Origin: JABDPF01 sp036351575 | GTDB lineage: Bacteria > Pseudomonadota > Gammaproteobacteria > Xanthomonadales > SZUA-36 | Length of the DNA: 6,355 nt | Direction of reading: 5' to 3' | Assembly: GCA_036351575.1 (NCBI GenBank) | Contig: JAZBPJ010000147.1 | Coordinates: 1-6,355, forward strand | Part shown: one piece after another, positions 1 to 5,695 of the stretch | Position numbering within the stretch: position 1 is the first letter of the stretch | How the letters are laid out: each line of letters starts with the position of its first letter | Translations under genes and position numbers: made by a program | Notes under the pieces: generated by a model | The model's input: only the letters and a program-made list of their open reading frames with translations | Told to the model about the DNA's origin: nothing | The model's database searches: none

Positions 1-255
1 CAGGCCGTGGCCAGGGCGGCGAAAAAGGAAGGCGTGGATGGTGTCATATGCGGGCACATTCACCGTGCCGAGATTCGGCGAATGGAGAATATTACATACA
101 TGAACTGCGGTGACTGGGTCGAGAGTTGCACGGCCCTCGTTGAACATCATGATGGTCGTATCGAGCTGCTCCAGTGGCGCGAAGAAGCGACCTGTCTCAA
201 AGAGCGTTACATCCCTGCCGGAGGGAAGTTCCAGGCTCCGGACCTTGCTGCATGA
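1..255 (+). CDS. Metallophosphoesterase, LpxH2-like (COG2908), 3' end only
   Basis: This is the last 84 codons of a gene that begins before the window; the open frame enters at base 1 and stops with TGA at 253-255. The visible part has the GHIH motif (window residues 17-20), the last metal-binding motif of calcineurin-like phosphoesterases, followed by the strand motif NCGDWVESCTALVEH. That combination is typical of the COG2908 branch annotated as UDP-2,3-diacylglucosamine diphosphatase-like (LpxH2 type), rather than of canonical LpxH. Members hydrolyse phosphoester or pyrophosphate bonds with a two-metal centre in the cytoplasm or at the inner membrane. The true substrate is uncertain: an LpxH activity in lipid A synthesis cannot be assumed from the C-terminus. 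Its stop overlaps the next gene's ATG, so the two are probably co-translated. Family assignment is fairly sure; exact function is not. Confidence 0.82.
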   Translation, partial: QAVARAAKKEGVDGVICGHIHRAEIRRMENITYMNCGDWVESCTALVEHHDGRIELLQWREEATCLKERYIPAGGKFQAPDLAA

Positions 256-1289
256 AACTGGCGATTGTGACCGATGCCTGGAAGCCCCAGGTCAACGGTG
301 TGGTTACGACGATGAGCAATACGGCGGAACATCTTCTGCAGATGGGCCACGAACTGGTCATGGTCACGCCCGAAGACCATCGTTCCATCCCGATCCCGGG
401 GTACAACGAGATTCGTATTTCCGTATTCCCGCGCAAAAAAGTGTTCAAACTGCTCGACGAGCAGCAGCCCGACACCCTGCACATCGCGACCGAGGGGCCG
501 CTGGGCAATGCGGCCAGGGCCTGGTGCCTGGAAAACCGGTTTCCGTTCGCCACGTCCTACCACACGCAGTTCCCGGAATACATCCGGATGCGCGCACCGG
601 TGCCGACGTCGTTTTCATATGCCTGGCTGCGGCGTTTTCACGGCCCGGCGCATACCACGCTGGTGCGGTCAAAGACTCAGAAAGCGCTTCTCGAGGCCCG
701 CGGCTTCAATAATCTGCGAGTCTGGCCCGGAGCCGTCGATACCGCCCTGTTCCGTCCCCGGGGCAAGGAAATGCTGGACCTGCCGCGGCCGATTTCCATG
801 TACATGGGCCGTGTCGCGGTCGAAAAGGGTCTCGACGCCTACCTTGGCTTGAAGCTGCCGGGTTCAAAAGTCGTGATTGGCGGCGGTCCGGACCTGGAGA
901 AACTGAAATCGGCCTATCCGAGCGCGCATTTTCTCGGGCCGAAATTTGGCGAGGAGCTGGCGCGGCTGGTCTCCGCGGCTGACGTTTTCGTTTTTCCCAG
1001 CCGAACCGATACGCTGGGCCTGGTCATGCTGGAGGCAATGGCTTGCGGCATACCCGTGGCCGCTTTTCCGGTGCCCGGTCCGCTCGATGTGATACGCGAC
1101 GGCAGCACCGGAGCGATGGATGACGACCTGGAGACCGCCTTCTACCGCGCACTCGCCATGGACCCGCAAGCCTGTATCGAGTTTGCGGAGGAGCACAGCT
1201 GGAAGCGTTCGACCCAGCGCTTCCTGTCCTTCCAGCGGCCGCGCGACGGGGATGCGCCCGCTGCCCGGGTCGCGGACAGGCCGGCCTGA
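252..1289 (+). CDS. GT4-family glycosyltransferase
   Basis: The predicted protein of 345 residues is a GT-B fold retaining glycosyltransferase, cytoplasmic or peripheral to the inner membrane, moving a sugar from a nucleotide donor to an acceptor. The N-terminal half starts MKLAIVTDAWKPQVNGV, with the Gly-rich acceptor-side loop near residues 11-20, then HIATEGPLG (77-85) and SYHTQFPEY (102-110), as in SQD2/PimB-like and alpha-mannosyltransferase-type enzymes. The C-terminal donor domain has MGRVAVEKGLD (185-195) with the usual Arg and Lys, and FPSRTDTLGLVMLEAMA (248-264). Here the first acid of the E-x7-E motif is Asp253 and the second Glu261; I believe Asp is common in this clade. The ATG at 252 is chosen because it starts the conserved N-terminus and overlaps the upstream stop as ATGA; the frame extends upstream to 174 without family-like sequence. 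It lacks a close ribosome site, consistent with coupling. Donor and acceptor unknown; a membrane lipid or envelope glycan is inferred from the neighbour. Confidence 0.9.
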   Translation: MKLAIVTDAWKPQVNGVVTTMSNTAEHLLQMGHELVMVTPEDHRSIPIPGYNEIRISVFPRKKVFKLLDEQQPDTLHIATEGPLGNAARAWCLENRFPFATSYHTQFPEYIRMRAPVPTSFSYAWLRRFHGPAHTTLVRSKTQKALLEARGFNNLRVWPGAVDTALFRPRGKEMLDLPRPISMYMGRVAVEKGLDAYLGLKLPGSKVVIGGGPDLEKLKSAYPSAHFLGPKFGEELARLVSAADVFVFPSRTDTLGLVMLEAMACGIPVAAFPVPGPLDVIRDGSTGAMDDDLETAFYRALAMDPQACIEFAEEHSWKRSTQRFLSFQRPRDGDAPAARVADRPA

Positions 1290-1292
1290 AAC

Positions 1293-2939
1293 CTAGCCGT
1301 CGCCGGAACTTCGTTCCAGGAAGTGAGCGATCAGCGACCGCGTGGAACTGTCGTGATCACCGATCTCCCCCGTTTCCAGTTCCGGAAGGATGACCTTCGC
1401 CAGTACCTTGCCGAGCTCCACGCCCCATTGGTCAAAGCTGTTGATGTTCCAGATCACCCCCTGGACAAATATCTTGTGCTCGTAGAGGGCGATCAGGGAA
1501 CCCAGCGTGCGTGGTGTCAGCCTGTCGATCAGCAGGGTATTGGTGGGCCTGTTGCCCTCGAAGGTTTTGTGCGGCCTCAGCCGTTCGATCTGCTCGTCGG
1601 ACATCCCGGCTTCGCGCATCTGGGCTTCTGCCTTTGAGCCGCGCAGGCCGAAAGCCAGGGCCTCGGTCTGTGCGAAGAAATTGGCCATCAACTTGAGGTG
1701 GTGATCGCCGACCGGGTTGAGTGTTTCGACGAAGCCGATGAAATCGGCCGGAACAAGCTTGGTGCCCTGGTGCAGCAGCTGGTAAAAAGCATGCTGGCCG
1801 TTGGTGCCGGGTTCACCCCAGATAACGGGGCCGGTCTGGTAGTCCACCCGGTTGCCGTCTGCGTCGACGGTTTTGCCGTTGCTCTCCATGTCGCCCTGCT
1901 GAAAGTACGCGGCGAAGCGATGCAGGTACTGGTCGTAAGGCAGCAGGGCATGCGTTTCGGCGCCGAAAAAGTTGTTGTACCAGACGCCCAGCAGGGCGAG
2001 CGTCAGCGGCAGGTTCTGTCCCGGCTCGCTTTCCCGGAAATGCCGGTCCATCAGGTGGGCGCCTTCCAGCAGTTCTTCGAATCGCTCAAAACCGACATGC
2101 AGGGCGATGGACAGGCCGATCGCCGACCACAGCGAATAGCGGCCGCCGACGAAATCCCAGAATTCGAACATGTTGTCCGTGTCGATGCCGAACCCGGCAA
2201 CGGCCGTGGCGTTCGTCGACATCGCGGCAAAATGCTTCGCGACTGCCGCGTCGCCGAGTTCTTCGACCAGCCAGTTTCGCGCCGTGCCGGCATTGCTCAT
2301 GGTCTCCTGGGTGGTGAAGGTCTTGGAAGCGACCAGGAAAAGGGTCGTTTCCGGGTCGACCTTTTTCAGGGTCTCGACGATATCGGTGCCGTCGACGTTC
2401 GAGACGAAGTGGACATCGGGACCGTCTGCGTAGTGTTTCAGCGCCTGGCAGGCCATGACCGGCCCGAGATCCGAGCCACCGATACCGATGTTGACGATAT
2501 CGGTAATCATTTTGCCCGTGGCGCCCCGCCATTCGCCGCTGCGCACGGAATCCGTGAAACGCTTCATTTTCTGCAGAACGTGGTTGATGGCCGGCATAAC
2601 GTCCTGCCCGTCCACGAGGATGGGCTCGTTCGAGCGGTTGCGCAGCGCCACATGAAGAACGGCGCGGTTTTCCGTCCAGTTGATTTTTTCGCCCGAGAAC
2701 ATCGCGGCCGCTTTTTCACTGACGCCCGTCGCGGCGGCGAGGTCGTGCAGCAGTTTCATCGTGCCGTCGCTCGCGATGTTCTTGGAGTAGTCGAGCAGCA
2801 TGCCGAGTTCGCGATTGACGATCGACATGTTTTCAAAGCGCCTTGTGTCCTTGAACAGATCGCGCAGGTGGCTTCCTTTCATGGTTTCGGCATGCGCTTC
2901 GAGCGCCTGCCATTCGGGTGACCGGGTCAGATGGCTCAC
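1293..2939 (-). CDS. pgi: Glucose-6-phosphate isomerase
   Basis: The 548-residue product is nearly the size of E. coli Pgi (549). It interconverts glucose 6-phosphate and fructose 6-phosphate in cytoplasmic glycolysis and gluconeogenesis. The SIS phosphosugar-binding loops are present: GIGGSDLGP (152-160) and SKTFTTQET (205-213). PGI signature 1 is at 264-275 (GGRYSLWSAIGL) and signature 2 at 494-511 (GVIWN...SFDQWGVELGK). Catalytic residues corresponding to E. coli Glu355, His386 and Lys514 are Glu352, His383 and Lys511. The start is GTG at 2939-2937: it gives the expected N-terminus and has GGAAGG seven bases upstream. An in-frame ATG at 2993 would add 18 atypical residues, without support. 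The gene is convergent with the glycosyltransferase (stops 3 bases apart) and divergent from the TPR gene. No frameshift or missing residue is seen. Confidence 0.98.
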   Translation of the reverse strand: MSHLTRSPEWQALEAHAETMKGSHLRDLFKDTRRFENMSIVNRELGMLLDYSKNIASDGTMKLLHDLAAATGVSEKAAAMFSGEKINWTENRAVLHVALRNRSNEPILVDGQDVMPAINHVLQKMKRFTDSVRSGEWRGATGKMITDIVNIGIGGSDLGPVMACQALKHYADGPDVHFVSNVDGTDIVETLKKVDPETTLFLVASKTFTTQETMSNAGTARNWLVEELGDAAVAKHFAAMSTNATAVAGFGIDTDNMFEFWDFVGGRYSLWSAIGLSIALHVGFERFEELLEGAHLMDRHFRESEPGQNLPLTLALLGVWYNNFFGAETHALLPYDQYLHRFAAYFQQGDMESNGKTVDADGNRVDYQTGPVIWGEPGTNGQHAFYQLLHQGTKLVPADFIGFVETLNPVGDHHLKLMANFFAQTEALAFGLRGSKAEAQMREAGMSDEQIERLRPHKTFEGNRPTNTLLIDRLTPRTLGSLIALYEHKIFVQGVIWNINSFDQWGVELGKVLAKVILPELETGEIGDHDSSTRSLIAHFLERSSGDG

Positions 2940-2946
2940 GGCGTTA

Positions 2947-2952
2947 CCTTCC
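2947..2952 (-). promoter_or_regulatory. Ribosome binding site of pgi
   Basis: The minus strand reads GGAAGG here, followed by seven bases and then the GTG at 2939. This strong Shine-Dalgarno match decides the GTG start over the in-frame ATG at 2993. Confidence 0.8.
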
Positions 2953-2969
2953 AGTGTAGGAAAACAACG

Positions 2970-2975
2970 ATTGTA
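2970..2975 (-). promoter_or_regulatory. Candidate -10 box for pgi
   Basis: The minus strand reads TACAAT, five of six matches to the sigma-70 -10 consensus. Transcription would start near 2963, giving a leader of about 23 bases that includes the GGAAGG site. The -35 region at the usual 16-18 base spacing (around ACGCAT) is poor. A TTGAGA closer in is only 12 bases away, too near to serve. It is therefore a suggestion based on position and the -10 match alone. Confidence 0.35.
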
Positions 2976-3063
2976 CCGAACCACTGTTCTCAATGCGTGA
3001 CCTCGAGCGATCTGTACCGCGGTTGCGTGCGCTTCAGAATCAATCGGCTAAACTACAAGGATT

Positions 3064-4821
3064 ATGAGTTTTCTAGGGGAATTGAAGCGCCGCAATGTCT
3101 TCCGGGTAGGTGTAGCTTACCTGGCGGTCGCATGGGTGGTTCTCCAGATTATCGACGTCGTGGCACCAATTCTCGAATTGCCGGACTGGGTGGCGAAAGG
3201 CGCACTCGTGTTGCTGGCTGCAGGATTGGTCGTCGTGCTCATCCTCGCATGGTTTTTTGAGTTGACCCCTGAAGGCCTGGTTCGCGATGCGGACATCGAC
3301 CACAGTGCCACGGACAGCACCTTGACCCGTGCCTGGGCGAGTCGCCTGATCATCGTTTTTCTCAGTCTCGCGGTCCTGATGTTGCTCGTGGATCGGTTCA
3401 CGGGATTTTCAGGGGCGCAAACGGCATACGACAACGGAAAGACTGTCAGTGTGGTGGTGTTGCCTTTGGACAATGTCAGGCAGGACGAAGCGCAGGATTA
3501 CTTCGTTCAGGGAATGCATGACGCATTGATCGTCGAATTAACGAAGATTGACGCACTGAACGTAATATCCCGAACCTCGTCGCTGAAATACCGCGATACG
3601 CAATTGTCACTGCCGGAGATCGCCCGGGAATTGAGCGTCGACATGGTTATCGAGGGGTCGGTATTGCATGCGGGTGACAAGGTTAGAATTTCCACGCAGT
3701 TGATCGAGGGCGAGAGCGATCGACATCTGTGGGGTGGAAGTTTTGACCGGCAGGTGACGGATATCCTTTCCCTGTACTCGGACGTGGCGCGGCAGATCGC
3801 CCGGCAAGTTGAAGTCGAGGTCACGCCGGCGGACCTCGAGCGTTTGGCCGAGGCGCGACAGGTGAATCCGGAGGCTTACGTGAAGTACCTCGAGGCGCGT
3901 TACCTGCTGGACACCTGGAGCCCACAGGAAATGCTGCGAGGAATCGAACTGATGCGTGAGGCCGTCAATATGGACCCGGCGTCGGCCACCATGCATGCGG
4001 GGCTGGCGACAGGCCTGCAATACATTGCCTGGTTCAATTTCATCGAGCCCCTGTTGGTGGTCGGCGAAGCGCGACGTTCTGCCGATCGCGCCCTGGCACT
4101 GGATCCCGAGAGTGCGGATGCCTGGACTGCACAGGGCGCAGTCTCCTATTACCTGGAATTCGACATACCGGGGGCAGTGCAGGCGTTGGAAAATGCCCTG
4201 GACCTGCATCCGGGCAACCAGCAGGCGCTTATTCATTACGCCTGGTTGCTCGGTGAAGCGGGCCATTTCGAAAAAGCCATTCCGCTGGCGCAGCGATCCA
4301 TCGAACTGGATCCCTTCTCTGCTGTCGCCCGCGGCAGCCTGGCCCAGATTCACTACCTGTCGCGTAACTTCGAGAAATCCCTGGACTTGTACCAGGAGGC
4401 GCTCGAACTCGATCGACAGGATCCTTCTGCGTACTATTTCCTGACATGGCCGCTCGTGCAATTGGAAAACTTTGAGAAAGCGGTCGAACACGCACGGATT
4501 TCGGTAGAGCTTTCTGATGGTGCGCACCTGTACAGAATGGGCTTGGCCTATTCACTGGCGCGCAGCGGCGAGGAGGACGAGGCACGCGACATCCTGGCGG
4601 CGCTGGAACGTGAAGGCGCGCAACCTGTCTTCCTGGCGGAAATTCACGCCGGCCTGGGTAATATCGAGGAGGCAATTGAGCAGTTGGAGCTCGCGTACAA
4701 AGCTCGCAATTCGACGATCCTGTACATACGAAAAAGTCCGCAATTTGATCCTCTGCGCGGACGCCCTCGATTCGAGGCTTTGATTGAAAGGATCGGCTGG
4801 AGCGATCAAGCATTCGATTGA
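3064..4821 (+). CDS. Membrane-anchored TolB-N/FlgO-like domain protein with TPR repeats
   Basis: 585 residues. The N-terminus (about 3-45, including ELKRRNVFRVGVAYL) is a conserved module preceding TolB-like and TPR domains in many marine gammaproteobacterial proteins. Hydrophobic segments lie near 16-37, 46-66 and 94-112. With KRR at 8-10 kept inside, everything after 113 would be periplasmic. Residues about 127-255 form the TolB-N/FlgO-like (COG5616) domain: SVVVLPLDN, YFVQGMHDALIVEL, IEGSVLHAGDKVRISTQLI, HLWGGSFDR. Tetratricopeptide-like helical repeats fill about 268-550, and the end (FDPLRGRPRFEALIERIG, 561-578) is typical of the family. The start is well bounded: an in-frame TAA at 3049-3051 leaves ATG 3064 as the first usual start codon; AAGG is only three bases upstream, an unusually tight spacing. 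No cyclase, kinase or winged-helix DNA-binding domain, sometimes fused to this architecture, is present. Function unknown; a protein-protein interaction or envelope scaffold role is inference. Several lines counted by hand are less GC-rich than in pgi or the glycosyltransferase. Confidence 0.92.
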   Translation: MSFLGELKRRNVFRVGVAYLAVAWVVLQIIDVVAPILELPDWVAKGALVLLAAGLVVVLILAWFFELTPEGLVRDADIDHSATDSTLTRAWASRLIIVFLSLAVLMLLVDRFTGFSGAQTAYDNGKTVSVVVLPLDNVRQDEAQDYFVQGMHDALIVELTKIDALNVISRTSSLKYRDTQLSLPEIARELSVDMVIEGSVLHAGDKVRISTQLIEGESDRHLWGGSFDRQVTDILSLYSDVARQIARQVEVEVTPADLERLAEARQVNPEAYVKYLEARYLLDTWSPQEMLRGIELMREAVNMDPASATMHAGLATGLQYIAWFNFIEPLLVVGEARRSADRALALDPESADAWTAQGAVSYYLEFDIPGAVQALENALDLHPGNQQALIHYAWLLGEAGHFEKAIPLAQRSIELDPFSAVARGSLAQIHYLSRNFEKSLDLYQEALELDRQDPSAYYFLTWPLVQLENFEKAVEHARISVELSDGAHLYRMGLAYSLARSGEEDEARDILAALEREGAQPVFLAEIHAGLGNIEEAIEQLELAYKARNSTILYIRKSPQFDPLRGRPRFEALIERIGWSDQAFD

Positions 4822-4860
4822 GATTGCGCTATCCTGTTCGGGACGGTGGAAGTCAACAGA

Positions 4861-4867
4861 AGAGGAG
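4861..4867 (+). promoter_or_regulatory. Ribosome binding site of the DUF2165 gene
   Basis: AGAGGAG lies seven bases before ATG 4875. This near-ideal site decides the start in favour of 4875 over the upstream in-frame codon at 4818, which would add 19 hydrophilic residues and overlap the stop of the TPR gene. Confidence 0.85.
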
Positions 4868-4874
4868 AGTTTGC

Positions 4875-5366
4875 ATGCTGGTTCGTGTTCTGAAAGTCGG
4901 TCTGGCGCTGTTCATTGCGCTGTTCTGTATTTTTTACGCTACCCAGAACGTGTTCAATCTTCAGAACGCGCATTGGTTCGTTTCCACCGTGCTGGCCATG
5001 GATGGACACGAGCTGTATCCGAAGCATTTCGGGCCGGCGATCTCAAGTCCGGTGCTGGCTTGGGTTGTCCTCTGGCTCATCATCGTGCTGGAGTATGTGG
5101 CCGGTATCCTGGCGGTCAAAGGCGCCTGGGAAATGTGGCGCGCAAGGCAGGAACCCACCGCAGGATTCCAGCAGTCAAAACGATGTGTAATGGCTTCTGC
5201 CGGTGTCGCGCTTTTCATCTGGTTCGGACTTTTTTCAGCCATTGGCGGAGCGTACTTCCAGATGTGGCAGACGGAAGCTGGCACCGGTGCCCTTCAAGGG
5301 GCTTTCTGGTACTTCGCCGGCATTGCGCTCGTGGCTTTGTTCATCAACCAGGAAGACACTGACTGA
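4875..5366 (+). CDS. DUF2165 family four-helix inner-membrane protein
   Basis: The 163-residue protein matches the DUF2165 (COG5472, predicted small integral membrane protein) pattern along its whole length and is the usual family size. Hydrophobic helices are at about 7-25, 58-82, 104-124 and 140-158. The loop between helices 1 and 2 holds the conserved-looking HELYPKHFGPAISSP (45-59). KGAWEMWRARQ (82-92) follows helix 2, and GGAYFQMWQTEAGTGALQGAFWY (124-146) links helices 3 and 4. These Trp-, Gly- and acid-rich loops are the family hallmark. No enzymatic motif is recognised and the role of the family is unknown. The gene follows the TPR gene by 53 bases on the same strand, so co-transcription is possible. 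However, no clear promoter or terminator lies between them, and I cannot show a functional link. The start is fixed by the AGAGGAG site. Confidence 0.92.
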   Translation: MLVRVLKVGLALFIALFCIFYATQNVFNLQNAHWFVSTVLAMDGHELYPKHFGPAISSPVLAWVVLWLIIVLEYVAGILAVKGAWEMWRARQEPTAGFQQSKRCVMASAGVALFIWFGLFSAIGGAYFQMWQTEAGTGALQGAFWYFAGIALVALFINQEDTD

Positions 5367-5652
5367 TTCACTTCATCGCATCCAAAGTAACCTTTTCCCG
5401 CATCAAGGAGTCATACATCAGTAAGTGTGCTGATCGAGGGATGCCGGGAATTTTTCAGTGGCCGTTGGCGGGTCAGACCATTTTCCAGCGGGATTGACCA
5501 AGACCGCCCCCATTTGTACGCCCGCGAACACACTGAGGCCGCGAAGAAACGTGCTGGCACGACGATTGCATCTCTCTTGGCCCGAGTGGCGACTTGATTC
5601 GGTTGGTCGCACTTCTGACAGACCTGACTTATGGCCCATGCCGTCCGTCATG

Positions 5653-5680
5653 TGTTGTGGTGTTATATAACCGTCAAACA
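5653..5680. promoter_or_regulatory. Operator-like dyad over the adaptor promoter
   Basis: The perfect palindrome GTTATATAAC (5662-5671) is flanked at exactly equal distance by TGTT (5653-5656) and AACA (5677-5680). This gives the form TGTT-N5-GTTATATAAC-N5-AACA. Nine of the 14 half-site positions are symmetric about 5666.5. It covers the candidate -10 box, where a repressor of a drug-efflux operon would bind. The regulator is not in the window. Confidence 0.35.
5661..5669 (+). promoter_or_regulatory. Candidate extended -10 promoter for the efflux adaptor gene
   Basis: TGTTATATA fits the extended -10 pattern TGnTATAAT (TG at 5661-5662, hexamer TATATA at 5664-5669, four of six matches). The -35 region at 5641-5646 (CCGTCC) has no useful match, which extended -10 promoters tolerate. 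Transcription would begin near 5676, about 20 bases before the GTG start. Confidence 0.4.
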
Positions 5681-5682
5681 GT

Positions 5683-5687
5683 AGGAA
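5683..5687 (+). promoter_or_regulatory. Ribosome binding site of the efflux adaptor gene
   Basis: AGGAA lies eight bases before the GTG at 5696, a moderate Shine-Dalgarno match at acceptable spacing. It supports GTG as the start codon, just before the positively charged and hydrophobic leader MKKLFRISAPILVLVAGF. Confidence 0.6.
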
Positions 5688-5695
5688 TCGACGCC

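Larger units (their letters stand above)
5367..5695 (+). other. Intergenic stretch without a convincing gene
   Basis: These 329 bases lie between the DUF2165 stop and the adaptor start. GC of 5401-5640, counted by hand, is about 56 percent (134 of 240), below the gene-dense left part of the window. Overlapping open frames exist on both strands (5458-5670 plus, 77 codons at 5651-5418 minus). Neither has a Shine-Dalgarno site, and neither translation resembles a family I know. I see no strong hairpin with a T-run that would serve as a terminator for the DUF2165 gene. A short GCGAC...GTCGC inverted repeat (5589-5610) is too weak to call. The right end contains the candidate promoter and dyad listed separately. 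It may be a decayed gene, a dispersed repeat or a long regulatory leader. Confidence 0.6.

Noticed and set aside
174..251. Upstream extension of the glycosyltransferase by 26 codons
   Set aside because: The extension overlaps the phosphoesterase coding sequence and does not resemble the family N-terminus, which begins at MKLAIVTDAW. The ATGA overlap is a standard coupled start.
1277..1288. Perfect 12-base palindrome CAGGCCGGCCTG at the end of the glycosyltransferase gene, considered as a terminator
   Set aside because: It has no loop and no T-run on either strand, and it lies inside GC-rich coding sequence. Chance is the simplest explanation.
1698..2921. A 407-codon open frame on the plus strand opposite pgi
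   Set aside because: It lies wholly inside pgi on the other strand. Its translation shows no family features, and long antisense frames are common opposite GC-rich coding sequence. Pgi is unmistakable here.
2940..2993. Earlier ATG for pgi at 2993
   Set aside because: It would add 18 residues beyond the normal Pgi N-terminus and would include the candidate -10 box and ribosome site in the coding region.
3016..3023. ACCGCGGT palindrome in the pgi/TPR spacer as an operator
   Set aside because: Only eight bases, with symmetry not extending into the flanks; expected by chance at this GC content.
3607..4527. A 306-codon minus-strand open frame opposite the TPR gene
   Set aside because: The plus-strand TPR protein has clear domain structure; the antisense product has none and no ribosome site.
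5418..5651. Possible 77-residue minus-strand gene in the spacer
   Set aside because: There is no Shine-Dalgarno site before its ATG, no recognised similarity, and an equally open frame lies on the opposite strand.
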